64,000 bases of DNA from Paenibacillus melissococcoides (lineage in GTDB: Bacteria > Bacillota > Bacilli > Paenibacillales > Paenibacillaceae), in NCBI GenBank assembly GCA_944800085.1, contig CALYLO010000018.1, positions 48,632 to 112,631 of the forward strand, read 5' to 3'. The notes below the pieces were generated by a model, which was given only the letters and a program-made list of their open reading frames with translations, searched no databases and was not told where the DNA came from. The translations under genes and the position numbers were made by a program. Positions 39,501-49,250 of the stretch are shown piece after piece; within the stretch, counting starts at the first letter, position 1; every line of letters begins with the position of its first letter.

Positions 39501-42500
39501 CTCCTTGACCGTCCCGGTCAAGGTGCGGGTCGCAAGCTTGCCCTCTTCATCGGTAACGCCAATCTCCTGCCCGTCCGCCGTCATCAGCCGCACGCCTTCT
39601 ACCGGCTGGCCCTGCTCATCGACGACGCCGAACACCGTCTCATTCCCCTGGGCGATGCCGTCCGGGTTCCAGGTCAGCCGCAGATGGTACTGCACGGCCG
39701 CCACCAGCGGCAGCCCGAAGAAATCGAAGTCGGCGTCATCCTGATCGGCGAACGCGATCAAACCCGATCGGAAATTGACCCGCAGCTCGCCCTCGGTGTT
39801 CGTCTTTACCCGGTACCGGATCTGCGCCAGCACATCGTCGTCGGACAGAATCAAATCGGACAGGCCCGTGAACTTAAGCTCCACCGCGCCGCTGGCCGGA
39901 TCGACCGTTGACGCAAGATGGCTATCCTGGAGCTTAGCCCCAGGCATGACCTCCAGCCCTTCCGCCTGGGCCGGGTCGAAATCAAAAGCGATGCTTGCCC
40001 GGCGGATATCGGAAGCACGGAGAGCGGTAACATCGACCGTATACGTGCCGCCGGCATACACATTATCAGGGCCGGTATACATCAATTTCGGAGCCCCCGT
40101 ATCGACCTCGAACCTCCACTCCTTCTCCGTCCGGGTTGCCGGACAAGTCCTTGACCCGCACCTTCACCGTATGCACGCCGTCCGCGAGCGGCACCGGCGG
40201 AATATACGTGATTTTGCCCTTGGGCGGGTACAGACTGTGCGACACGAGCTTCCCGTCGACCATCATGCGGATCGATTCGGGATCGATAAGCGTCGTGCCC
40301 GGATGGGCCAACGGATCATACCCGGCATCCTCGGCGTACACATGAATCTCCGGCGTCGCCGTATCTGCCGTCCTGCCATCAGCCGGAGTGAAATCCTTCA
40401 AGATCGGCGGCTCCAAATCATCCTCAGCCGGCCCGTACAGCGCCCGAATCTGATCGATAAAAATAACTCCCGCCGTCTTGTTGTCATTCTTCGTCTCCAT
40501 ATACCGGATCGGCCGATCCATCGTTAACGGCAGCGGTCTGCCCTTCGGCACTTCCGCCTCCAGGTAGCGCCATCCGGTGAAATCAACGCCAACCTTCTCC
40601 TCGGTGAAATCCAGGGCCACCGCCGCGTTATTGCCGTCGCGGATCTGGCCGCGCAGCCAGTGCGCCTTGCCGTCGCCATAGACCCAGACGCTGATCTTCT
40701 CCGGGTACCCTGGAATCTGGATGCGCGACGCATCATCCTTCGCAGCCAGGTAGGCGCCGGATATGCCGACCGTATCGGTGAAATCATATTCCAGCTTGGC
40801 CGAGGAAGAACCGAAACGGACGAACTCCTCATTCGTCTCTGCACTGACACGGACACTTCTATACCGATCCCCGCTTGTCGCCAAATACCGGTCCATGCCC
40901 GATTCGAAATCCTCCAAAATGACGGGAGGCAATCCGACATTGACCTCCATCGAGGCTTCAATGCCTCCGTAAGCGGCGACAATGCGCCCGCTCTTCTCCG
41001 TCTCCTCCGTCGCCGTGAAAACGCCGTTCTCGTCGATTGTCCCAATCGGCCCCTCCACCCGCCAAGTGAAGCGGCGGTTGTCGGCCACGATATCCTGCCC
41101 GTCCCGCAGAGCGCTCACCTGAAGGGTAACCTTCTCGCCGGATGCGAAGGTGCGGACGGTATCCGGGAAGCGCAGCTCGGTCAACTCCTTCACCACCTCG
41201 ACCTCCCCTTGGCCAGTCAAGCCGCCGAGAGAGACCTTCACCTCGGCGAGTCCGGCGGAATCGCCTGCCGTGAACAAGCCGTTCTCATCGATGGTTCCCA
41301 TAGCCGGATCAACGCTCCATTGCGGCGTGCCCGCAACTTGAGCCGGGTGACCGTTCGCATCGATGCCCGCCGTCTTGAACGTGTAAGAAGACCCGGCCAG
41401 CACCCGCTCCAGATTCGGCTGCACCACCAGCCGCGCCGCTTCGCCCTCCGGCGCCTTGTTCACGAGCAGCAGCCCGTTGGCCGTCTTCCGCTCCCCGCCG
41501 TCGGACGGGCGGTTCAAGATGCGGCGCTCCGGCATGCCCGGCAGCCGCGCCACGAACGTGGAGGAGCCGCCGCCATCGAGACAGAGCGCGTTGACGACGC
41601 CGATGTCCTTCATCACCTTCGCCAGGTCGTCATACGACACGCCCTCGCTGAAGCCCGGCGCCCTGCCGTCAATCTCGATCATGACCATCGAGCCGTCGGC
41701 CTTCGTGCCGATCGCGACGCGCGGATAGAGCGCCTTGTCGCTCTGCGGCTGCACCTCGCCGTCCTTCAACAGTTGGGCCACGCCGCCGACAAGACGACCT
41801 TGCCCTCGGCGAGCGGCGTATCGCCCGCATGCAGCCTTAGCTCGGACACTTTCAGCTTCAGCGTCTGCCCGCTCTTTACCTCGCCGGACATCACGTCCAG
41901 CACCACCTCGTCTCCAAGCTGATTCGTCATCGTCGATGTATGGAAGGCGTACGTATACAGCATCAGCTTGTCTCCCGTGCCGCGCATGCGGTTGATGTCC
42001 GATAGTTCCACATCCTTGCCGCCGATATGAAGCGTCCGCTTAAGGACCGGACTCAACTCGTAGACGGTCGTGCCGTCTTCCTTCAAGCCGAAGGCATACC
42101 AACTGGCAGGCTCAGGCGGGCTGACCAGGATCTCGCCGTCCCCCATAAAGAGGCCGAGCGGCACGCCAGTGGACATGTCATAGAAATCGCCGTTGATGGC
42201 CGCGATAACCCGGTTCCCCGGCTTGTCCGCATCGCTTGCCATCTTGGTCACCCCCTGCATGCCGTACACTTTGCCGTCCGTCATGCCCGGCTCCAGATCG
42301 AGCGCCTCATTTTTCGGATCGAATTCGATGAAATGCACCTTCTCCAAGCCTTGCGGAAGCTTCATGTCGTACCAGGTGTATGTGGCTCCCGGGCCGATCT
42401 CCATCTGCCTCCGATCAAGCACCTGCCCGAACTCGGTCTGCGGCAGCCCGGCAGCCAGAGCTTGTCCGGCGGGAGCGAGCAGCGACCAGAGCAGGCACAG

Positions 42501-42539
42501 GCTCAGAAGCAAGGCCGGCCTCTTTCGTTTCCATTTCAT
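36552..42539 (-). pseudogene. Giant secreted SLH protein with glycosidase and phosphatase domains, two frameshifts
   Basis: Three frames add up to one gene of about 1995 codons. From ATG 42539: a signal peptide (ALLLSLCLLWSLLAPAGQALA); a phosphodiester-glycosidase (NAGPA) domain (IAAINGDFYD, then LCLDGGGSSTFV after the first shift); Ig-like and carbohydrate-binding segments. After the second shift there is a cohesin-like module (TGPDNVYAGGTYTVDVTAL) and a purple-acid-type metallophosphoesterase (FFGDSQ, QAGDMVEDG, GNHE, NGHDHVY). Two Big2-type repeats, a Pro-rich linker and three SLH domains complete it. Losing one G/C near 41780-41788 and gaining one C near 40132-40136 cancel out. It was a wall-anchored enzyme for surface glycan or phosphate scavenging. 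Confidence 0.8.
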
Positions 42540-42903
42540 CCCTCATCCATTCCTCCTAAAATAAAATTTCAGAGAGCTCCCTTAAGAACCTATATGTATG
42601 CCGCCGGGAGCGCCAATATGTGTTTCATTCGGCGTTTATGACTTTCTAAATTGTCAGAATTAGCAGAATACCTCCAGCCGCCTTTCGCCCAGCAATCTGA
42701 ATTCAAATTAGCATAAAAATCCGCTTACGGGCCGTCCGAAGCCCATTCTTATCAAAATCTTATCAATTCGCTGTGCTCGGTTCGCATGCCTTAAAATTAA
42801 AATAACAAAAATAATGTTAATTTTATTATAATATGTACCTACTTTTAATAAGTAAAGGTGGTAAAATAGGACCATCAATGATTTTCGAGGAGGACGGTTT
42901 ACC
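42540..42903. other. Intergenic region with divergent promoters
   Basis: Spacer between the giant envelope gene and nitroreductase. It contains the promoter/operator at 42827 and AT-rich DNA; no gene is seen. Confidence 0.5.
42827..42859 (+). promoter_or_regulatory. -10 box and inverted repeat upstream of nitroreductase
   Basis: TATAAT (42827-42832) is followed by TACTT-TTAAT-AAGTA (42840-42854), a dyad like those bound by HxlR-type redox regulators, which often control nitroreductases. No HxlR gene is adjacent. Confidence 0.4.
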
Positions 42904-43533
42904 ATGACACAGGATTTTGAAGCTATCATCAAGGAAAGACGATCCGCCAATAAATTTATAGAGAACATCGCTATCTCCGAGCCGGAGCTGGAAGAAATTT
43001 TTTCGCTGGTGAAGTTCGCCCCGTCCGCATTCAATTTGCAGCATGCGCATTACGTAACCGTAACGGATGGAGAGCTTAAGGAGCAGCTATACGAGGCAGC
43101 GAACAAGCAGTACAAGGTCAAGACGGCTTCGGGCGTCATCGCCGTATTGGGAAGCACGGAATCCCATCTGAAGGCACGGGAGCTGAACGAATGGTTGGTC
43201 CACCTCGGCGTGCTGAGCCGGCAGGAGGCGGACATGATGGCGGAGGATACGATTCGCTTCTATGAAGAGCGCGGAGAGACATTCAAGCGGGATGAGGCGA
43301 TTCGCAATGCCAGCCTGTCCGCTATGCAGTTCATGCTCGCGGCCAAGGCCAAGGGGTGGGACACCTGCCCGATGATCGGCTTCGATCCGGACAAGGTGCG
43401 GGCGATTCTGAATATTCCCGACAAATACATCCCGGTCATGCTGATCGCGATTGGCAAGCAAGACGCGTCCAGCCTGCGGCCGCGCGGTTACCGCAAGCCG
43501 GTGCGCGAATTTGTGACTCAGCAGCGCTTTTAA
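42904..43533 (+). CDS. Nitroreductase-family FMN oxidoreductase
   Basis: 209 aa. The opening FEAIIKERRSANKF is the family FMN-phosphate motif, followed by KFAPSAFNLQHAH, SAMQFMLAAKAKGWDTCPMIGFDPDKVRAIL and a C-terminal RPRGYRKPVREFV. Family enzymes use NAD(P)H to reduce nitro groups, quinones or other electrophiles as FMN dimers in the cytosol. ATG 42904 follows GAGGAGG. It is a single gene, possibly redox-inducible given the upstream dyad. Confidence 0.88.
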   Translation: MTQDFEAIIKERRSANKFIENIAISEPELEEIFSLVKFAPSAFNLQHAHYVTVTDGELKEQLYEAANKQYKVKTASGVIAVLGSTESHLKARELNEWLVHLGVLSRQEADMMAEDTIRFYEERGETFKRDEAIRNASLSAMQFMLAAKAKGWDTCPMIGFDPDKVRAILNIPDKYIPVMLIAIGKQDASSLRPRGYRKPVREFVTQQRF

Positions 43534-43705
43534 TCGGATGACTATCCGATCACGAGTCACAGACGAGAAGCTTTATTTCAATACATAGCACGCCAAAAAG
43601 GGACTTTCCCATAGGCATTGAATCATGACGCAGGGCAAGACGGGACAATAGAGACTGTAGAGGTGGAAAAGGCGGCGGCGGGACTGGCGGCGGAAGATCG
43701 TCGTG

Positions 43706-43778
43706 AATCCTGCATTTGTGCAGGAATTTCCACTGTTTCAGCCGCTATCTGATACAATTCCTGCAAATGTCAAGCAGG
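43706..43778. repeat. Hairpin-repeat field C (two units)
   Basis: AATCCTGCAtttGTGCAGGAATT (43706-43728) and ATTCCTGCAaatgtcAAGCAGG (43757-43778), 51 bases apart. The interior resembles that of field A. Confidence 0.6.
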
Positions 43779-43982
43779 TGGAAAACCTGTATTACGAAGG
43801 GGTGGAGATGTCCATTGACCTAATCAAAACTTGGCACTCAGAGCGTTTTAAGTCGATTTTTTCTACTGAGAGACGAGATCCACCATATAAAAAATGAAGT
43901 AGCGAAAATTCCCATGGACTTCTCAACGGCCTGATTTTACGGGATCCAAGAGACCGCGTCGGATCCTGGAGGCATCATCGCC

Positions 43983-44025
43983 TTCAGGAGGCAACATTGC
44001 ATTCAGGAGGCAACATTGCCTCCTG
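43983..44025. repeat. Short tandem duplication with palindrome
   Basis: TTCAGGAGGCAACATTGC occurs at 43983-44000 and again at 44002-44019; the second copy extends to AGGAGGCAAcaTTGCCTCCT, a perfect hairpin. Confidence 0.7.
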
Positions 44026-44044
44026 GGGCTTGAACGTGTGAAGG

Positions 44045-44281
44045 GAATTGCTGCTATTTTACAGGAATTTCGGCTCAATGAGTTCACATCCCGAGGAATT
44101 GCTGCAAATCTACATCATTTTAGGCCCTTTTGCTTCAAGTCGAAGAGCAACGGGTGAAATTCCTGCAGTTTTGCAGGATTCCCTTTCTGGGAAAGTCGTC
44201 CATATCGAATTGCTGTAGTTGCGCAGGATTTCGCTTACCGAATAAGCGTGTCTGGAGAAATCGTGCCTTTTTGCGGATTTC
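44045..44281. repeat. Hairpin-repeat field D (five units)
   Basis: Units start at 44045, 44096, 44157, 44207 and 44257, i.e. 51, 61, 50 and 50 bases apart. The best is ATTCCTGCAgtttTGCAGGATT. The spacing series 50/61 matches field A (49/62). Confidence 0.65.
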
Positions 44282-44391
44282 GCACCATAGCGTTTTAAAT
44301 CGATTTTTTCTACTGAGAAACGAGATCCACCACATAGGGAAAACTGTATTTCCGCAGCTTTTTCGGAAAGTCGCGCTGTGGAGCAGGGCGG

Positions 44392-44436
44392 GGCTGTCTC
44401 ACTATAGGTAAAACCTACTTAGGGGACAGCCCTTTC
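44392..44436. terminator. Hairpin between repeat field and EamA gene
   Basis: GGGCTGTC (44392-44399) pairs with GACAGCCC (44426-44433), with an inner GGT/ACC, followed by TTT. Confidence 0.55.
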
Positions 44437-44492
44437 TCTGGCCTCGTCCGATTCATACTATCCGCCGCCTTCCCGGCTTCCGCCAAGAAGGT

Positions 44493-45458
44493 TCAAGAGC
44501 CGCTGCTGCAGCCTTTGGTCTCCGCCGCCTGATGATACCCGCGATTGTCCCCTTTCCGCAGACGGTGCTGGCGCAGCCATTCCTCAAGGGCGCCCGAGCC
44601 GAACAGGACGCCGATCAGGATGAGCACGAACCCTGACATCTGCACGAGCGTGACAGCCTCGCCCAGCAGGAGCGATGAACCGATCAAGGCGAAGAACGGA
44701 TTCAGATTGATGAAGATCGACGCCTCCGCGGCGCCGACCTGGCCGATCGCGTAATTGTACGTCATATGTCCGACGGCCGTCGCGATCACCGCCGAACCAA
44801 GGAAGACCGCCCACAGCCCGATATCGGTCTGCACCATGCTGGCCATCCCCTCCGGCTCCAGCACCCGGCTTAACGCGTACAAGCCGAAAGACCCGAAAAA
44901 CAGCATATATCCCGTCATCAGCCGCGGATCGAGCGTGGCGGCCATTTTTTTAATCAGAATGAAGCTGATCGCCTGCGCCAGAATGGCCAGGAACACATAC
45001 ACATCCCCGATCGAGACGCCGCTCATCCCCGAGCTGCCATGCGTAACGATGAAGGCGACGCCGGACAAGCCGAGCACGATGCCGGTCATATTGAACCAGG
45101 TCATCCGGGTGCCGAGGAACAGAATCGCCATCAGCGTCGTCAATAACGGTCCCAGACCGAGAATCAAGCCGCCGTTGGAAGCCGACGTATTCGCCAGGCC
45201 AAGGGACAAAAAATAATGATGCCCCACCACATTGAACAAGGAAGCGACCAGCACATAGCCCCATTCCTTGCCCCGCAGCAGCCGCAACTGACGCATCGGA
45301 ACGAGCAGCAGGAACACGCTTAGCGCCGCCGTCATAATGCGGAATGCGGTCATCGTGACCGGCATGAAATTCGTCACCAGCACCTTCGTCGCCGTCACGT
45401 TCAAGCCCCATGCGACCATTACACCGACCAGCATGACATAGATGGCGTATTTTTTCAC
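44493..45458 (-). CDS. EamA/DMT-family transporter
   Basis: About 321 aa with ten membrane helices arranged as two EamA repeats: GVMVAWGLNVTATKVLV..., ending near AFIVTHG, then a second set with GHMTYNYAIGQVGAAEASIFINLNPFFALIGSSLLLGEAV, the classic EamA end. Members export metabolites such as amino acids or nucleotide-sugar derivatives; the substrate is unknown. I prefer GTG 45458 (KKYAIYVML), preceded by GAAAGAAGTGGG; ATG 45497 would add 13 residues. Confidence 0.8.
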   Translation of the reverse strand: MKKYAIYVMLVGVMVAWGLNVTATKVLVTNFMPVTMTAFRIMTAALSVFLLLVPMRQLRLLRGKEWGYVLVASLFNVVGHHYFLSLGLANTSASNGGLILGLGPLLTTLMAILFLGTRMTWFNMTGIVLGLSGVAFIVTHGSSGMSGVSIGDVYVFLAILAQAISFILIKKMAATLDPRLMTGYMLFFGSFGLYALSRVLEPEGMASMVQTDIGLWAVFLGSAVIATAVGHMTYNYAIGQVGAAEASIFINLNPFFALIGSSLLLGEAVTLVQMSGFVLILIGVLFGSGALEEWLRQHRLRKGDNRGYHQAAETKGCSSGS

Positions 45459-45717
45459 GCAAACCCACTTCTTTCTGTCTGACTTCGGAAGAATCATGGA
45501 TGGTTTTCTTCAGTAACTAATCCATCCTCTCATATCCGCGCCATTTGTCAAGACCGGGGAGTCTCTCCCATTTCCATGAAGACCTTCCTTGCAATGCAGC
45601 AAGCGCATACATTTACCGCGATCACGGATCGATCCCTCCGTCCTCGCCAGCCCGTCCGCATGATTGGATTTCCTTTGGCAAATACTGAAAACAGTACATC
45701 TGGAAGCGGAGGCCATC

Positions 45718-47165
45718 ATGAACCATATTTTTTCCATTTATGCGAACGACCTGAAGCGAATCGGATCCAATTGGGCCGCCACCGTCATCATTCTCGGCTT
45801 GAGCATTCTTCCGTCCCTGTATGCGTGGTTCAATATTGAAGCATCAGTAATACGCGCGGCATCCAAATCGCGGTCGTCAACCTCGATCAAGGGGCAACGA
45901 TTATGGACCAGCCCGTCAATATCGGCAGCGAGGTCGTTGAGAATCTGAAAACCAATACCCTTATCGGCTGGACCTTCGTCGACAAGGATCAAGCGATGAG
46001 AGGCGTAAGCCACGGCGATTACTACGCCAGCATCCTCATTCCGGAGGACTTCTCCGCCCATATCGGATCCGTGTTGTCGAACGAGCCGATCAAGGCCGAG
46101 ATTCTCTACTTTGTGAATGAAAAAATAAATGCCGTCGCTCCAAAAATTACGTCTAAGGGCGCCACCGGCATCATCGAGGAGGTCAGCGACAACTTCGTCA
46201 GAACGGCCAACCGGACGATTTTCAAAATCTTCAATGAGCTCGGGGTTAAGCTGTCCAATGAGTTGCCGACCATTGAGAAGGTGAAGAACCTCGTCTTCAA
46301 GCTGGAAAAATCATTCCCCCGCTTCTCGGATGCGGTGAACACCGCGATGAAGGACGTGACTACGGCGGACCGGATCGTGAACGAGGCGTTGAAGAATCTG
46401 CCCACCGTCGCCCAACTGGCGAAGGACGCGCAGCAATTCTCGTCCAGGCTCGCCGACTTGCTCCAATACAGCCGGGAAGGCATCGAGACCATCTCCCCGT
46501 TCATTAAGCAAGACTTGAGCACCCTGCAGCAGGCGGCCGAATCGGTGAACCAGGTTACGGCGATTCTTCAGGACGTCACCGCCGATCCGTCGCTGGCCAG
46601 CAAAGGGCTTGGCCGGCTGTCGGAGAAGCTGGGCGCCGCCGTGAAGATTGCGGACAGCACGGCCGATTGGTTCAATCGGCTCAGCCAAGCCGTCACCGGC
46701 GGGCAGCTCCACGGCGTAGCCGACAGACTGCGGCAGCTCTCGGACAATCTTGCCCAGCAGGCCGCGACCGTCAATGAGATCAAGGCGGCCGTCGATCGGG
46801 GCGAAGAGGTCGGGGCCGATCTGCTGGATCATCTCCATCGGCTGTCCGAGGATGCGGGAGCCATTGCGGGGGATCTGCTGAACCGGTACGACAGCGAGAT
46901 TAAGCCTGCCATGCTGCAAGGCGTGGACAAGGCGGCCGGGGACGTCGCCAAGGTGCAGCAGGTGCTCCAGGATGCCATCAAAACTATTCCGGACATCGAG
47001 ACGTTGTTGAAGGACGCCTCGAAGGTGATCGCCATCGGCACCGAGAAAATTCCGGTAATTCAGAAGAACCTGCCTGCCGTTCAAGCCAAAATTACGGAAT
47101 TTGCGGATAAAATCCGTGCGTTTGAGGAGCAGGGCGATATTACTGTACTCTCTCAGAATAAATGA
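45718..47165 (+). pseudogene. yhgE: YhgE/Pip-family membrane protein, deleted internally and cut by the prophage
   Basis: It starts MNHIFSIYANDLKRIGSNWAAT with the first membrane helix and LPSLYAWFNIEAS. Then a small deletion near 45846 shifts the frame; the family sequence SWDPYSN is missing, and a 13-base loss fits. The other frame continues DQPVNIGSEVVENLKTNTLIGWTF and the long periplasmic coiled region to FEEQGDIT. At 47144 family resemblance stops where sequence starting TGT begins, the probable prophage end. The C-terminal membrane domain is not in the window. YhgE/Pip was first known as a phage c2 infection factor in Lactococcus. Confidence 0.75.
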
Positions 47166-47309
47166 CAAAGACAAAGGGACAAAAAAGTACCGGGAAAACG
47201 AGGGAAATACTGATAATGCAGGGGATTACCCGGGATTCGGATAATAAAAGTTGAGACACAAATGATGAAAGAAAAAATCACCAAGAAGAAATTCAAAAAA
47301 ATGCGCGAA

Positions 47310-47344
47310 AGCCTTGATATATCAAGGCTATCGGCGTTTTTTTT
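47310..47344 (+). terminator. Intrinsic terminator near the prophage left end
   Basis: AGCCTTGATATATCAAGGCT is a 20-base near-perfect palindrome followed closely by eight T residues (47337-47344). Confidence 0.8.
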
Positions 47345-47592
47345 GTGCTTCATTTGGAAGTTATCATTGATGGAGTGCCTCAGAAAGAAGCTTCTCGTGA
47401 TAACGCGCGTCATTTTCGACGTCACCGTGCGTTATAGGAGACTAAAAAAAAACGAAAAAAACCCGGCACATCAAGGCTTCGGCGGATTAACGGCTCCGTT
47501 ACACACGAGTTAAAGATGTTCGCAAAAGACCGTTAAAAATACAAAAGACGTCGTTGAATAAAAGGGACATTTCGAACAAAGCAGTTAAAGGG

Positions 47593-47664
47593 TGTCCCAT
47601 TGCACTTATGGCGCGGGTTACGCTCCATTTTTATAAACAAAAAAATGCGTACTGCAATGGGACA
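47593..47664. repeat. 12-bp inverted repeat with GGGACA cores
   Basis: TGTCCCATTGCA (47593-47604) and TGCAATGGGACA (47653-47664) are perfect inverted copies 48 bases apart. With the further GGGACA sites at 47176 and 47564 they are good candidates for transposase binding sites of the left end. Confidence 0.6.
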
Positions 47665-47702
47665 AAAAAATGATGTGAAATCCTATCATTTTATTCAAAA
47701 AA

Positions 47703-48140
47703 TTAAGCAGTTCTACTGGCTGCTTCTTCTCTTCCGTCTCCATTCGTTGAGCGAGATTGTTTACTGGAACTGTCAGTTTTAGTCTTACGTTCTGACAGAT
47801 ATATCTCGATGCGTTCTTCTATTCTACCTTGTTCTTTTTCAGTCAATTGGTGAAACTTCGCGAGCAACTCGATATCTGAATATGAAAGCTCGGGTAGTTC
47901 TGAATTCAGTCTTTTACTGACTTCATTCTGTGCGAAGATTTCTTTCTCACCCTTCAGAATCCAGTCAGTAGAGACGTTGAAATAATCGGATAAGGTGATT
48001 AGATATTTCCCTCCTGGTATGCTCCCCTTCTCCCATTTGTTTACGCTCCCCCTAGACGCACCAATCGAATCTTCTAGTTCGTTCATTGAAAGCCCGGCTT
48101 GTTCCCGTAAAAAGCGCAATCTCTCACCGATTGTTTTCAT
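47703..48140 (-). CDS. Prophage repressor, XRE-family HTH
   Basis: 145 aa. The N-terminal HTH_3 domain (residues 5-60: ERLRFLREQAGLSMNELEDSIGASRGSVNKWEKG) is of cI/Xre type. The C-terminal part is helical and charged, with a Ser/Thr-rich tail and no LexA-type protease site. It diverges from the early operon and faces operators between 48160 and 48250, so it most likely maintains lysogeny by blocking the early promoter. Confidence 0.8.
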   Translation of the reverse strand: MKTIGERLRFLREQAGLSMNELEDSIGASRGSVNKWEKGSIPGGKYLITLSDYFNVSTDWILKGEKEIFAQNEVSKRLNSELPELSYSDIELLAKFHQLTEKEQGRIEERIEIYLSERKTKTDSSSKQSRSTNGDGREEAASRTA

Positions 48141-48162
48141 AGCAATAACCTCCTGTTTGGAA

Positions 48163-48251
48163 ATAAGTCTGTATTCAACGGAATATAGTCTTGGTTTTTA
48201 TGAATTAAGTCTGTAAAAGAGGTTGACATTACTGACTATAGTCTGTAATAT
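48163..48251. promoter_or_regulatory. Early promoter and operator array of the prophage
   Basis: TTGACA (48223-48228), 17 bases, TAATAT (48246-48251) form a strong rightward promoter. The motif AGTCTGTA or close forms recurs at about 48165, 48207 and 48240, the last within the promoter spacer (GACTATAGTC dyad). These are likely repressor operators. Confidence 0.7.
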
Positions 48252-48547
48252 GATAGATAGATAGTGAATCATATCATCAAAAGCTTATCACACATCGAGA
48301 GTCGAAAACAGATGAATTACCTGCTCCTTGACAATTAAATAGCAAGAAATCGGAGAATTATAATTCCTCAACGGAAGGATGGTGATTGCAAGATAATTTC
48401 AATATAGTGTCCAACAACATCATGCAATATACCCATTAAACGCAAAATAGCGGCCGCCTTGCACAGTGACCGCTGCATGCTCCTTGACAACTAAATAAGC
48501 AAGGGATTCACAGATTAATCATTTCAATTGGAAAGGAGGAATGAAAT
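48252..48547 (+). other. Untranslated leader of the early operon with a duplicated motif
   Basis: TGCTCCTTGACAATTAAATA (48322-48341) and TGCTCCTTGACAACTAAATA (48477-48496) are near-identical direct repeats, each followed by (A)GCAAG. No gene is seen between them. Confidence 0.5.
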
Positions 48548-48865
48548 GTGAGTTCCAGTTTGAGTAAAACACTAAAGGAACAAATCGAATCCACTGACAC
48601 GATTATACGTGAATTAGTGGGAAGTGTAGATGTTTCGTCGGCTGGAAATGAGGTAGTAATAGCTACTGCACAAGGGAGCGCCCTTGATGCATATGGCGAT
48701 ATGTTGGCAGTCCATGAGCGTGAACTCGTTGAGGAACTGCGACGGCTGGTGCTGGAGTATAGCGCCAAAATCGCTGCAAACCGCCAGTTACAACGGGCGA
48801 TAGGGCGAGAGGCTGAAAGACGGGAAATCATCAAAGAACGAATTAAAGCAGGTGAGCATATATGA
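48548..48865 (+). CDS. Small phage protein, unknown
   Basis: 105 aa, helical, with a C-terminal Arg/Glu-rich coil (REAERREIIKERIKAG). The start is GTG 48548 with GGAGG upstream. It is the first gene of the early operon and overlaps the next gene by 4 bases. No family is recognised. Confidence 0.55.
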   Translation: MSSSLSKTLKEQIESTDTIIRELVGSVDVSSAGNEVVIATAQGSALDAYGDMLAVHERELVEELRRLVLEYSAKIAANRQLQRAIGREAERREIIKERIKAGEHI

Positions 48866-49074
48866 AAAAACGCAAACTATCACCTATCGGTGTAATCATC
48901 AAAAAGCGCCTCGCAGAAATGAATATGACGCAATATGAACTTGCGGCCCTGGTAGGAACGAGCAGTAACTATATCTACCTGATTATGATTGGGGAACGCT
49001 CTGGAAAAAGCTTCATCCCTAAGTTAGCTCAAGTCCTTGGCATTGAATCGCATGAGCTTAGCAGAACGGCTTAG
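48862..49074 (+). CDS. XRE-family HTH protein (possible Ner/Cro role)
   Basis: 70 aa, almost entirely a HTH_3 domain: IGVIIKKRLAEMNMTQYELAALVGTSSNYIYLIMIGERSGKSFIPKLAQVLGI. As the second early gene, just before the transposase, it sits where Mu-like phages encode a Cro/Ner-type regulator. That role is inferred from position. Confidence 0.7.
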   Translation: MKKRKLSPIGVIIKKRLAEMNMTQYELAALVGTSSNYIYLIMIGERSGKSFIPKLAQVLGIESHELSRTA

Positions 49075-49146
49075 AACATCACAGAGAAGGACAAGTGGAG
49101 GAACATGGTCATCAGGAGGCTAAAAGAGATGGGTTCAATAAATGAA

Positions 49147-49173
49147 GAGAGCGTCCCCCCTCCAAGGTCGACG
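49147..49173 (+). terminator. Hairpin before the transposase gene
   Basis: GAGCGTC and GACGCTC-type arms enclose a C-rich loop (CCCCCTCCAAGG). It could attenuate transcription into the transposase; there is no T run. Confidence 0.4.
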
Positions 49174-49250
49174 CTCCCCTAGCAACCCATCAAAAAAGTT
49201 GTCTCCTCCATTGTAGCATGATCGGATTCACTTGGGAAGGAGGAACAAGC

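Larger units (their letters stand above)
43843..44336 (+). repeat. Direct repeat of 47 bp (43843-43889 and 44290-44336)
   Basis: GCGTTTTAAGTCGATTTTTT..CTACTGAGAGACGAGATCC... and its second copy differ at a few positions. They bracket most of hairpin field D. Confidence 0.75.
43534..44492. other. Repeat-rich intergenic region of about 0.95 kb
   Basis: No protein gene is supported. It contains hairpin-repeat fields C and D, a 47-bp direct repeat, a short tandem duplication with a palindrome and a terminator (each entered separately). Confidence 0.6.
47166..47702. other. Prophage left-end control region, no gene
   Basis: Holds GGGACA motifs at 47176, 47564, 47659 and inverted at 47593, a terminator at 47310 and a 12-bp inverted repeat. 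The reading frames here are short and run through the hairpins. Confidence 0.5.

Noticed and set aside
36552-40085. Stand-alone SLH phosphatase gene starting at 40085
   Set aside because: There is no signal peptide or ribosome site there, and the frame continues upstream as EVDTGAPKL, joining to the preceding gene part after one base change.
44045-44281. CRISPR array
   Set aside because: Spacing is regular, but the repeated units differ too much from each other, intervals are partly conserved rather than unique, and there are no cas genes in the window.
47262-47513. 83-codon gene at the prophage left end
   Set aside because: The frame runs through the terminator palindrome and its T run and has no credible ribosome site.
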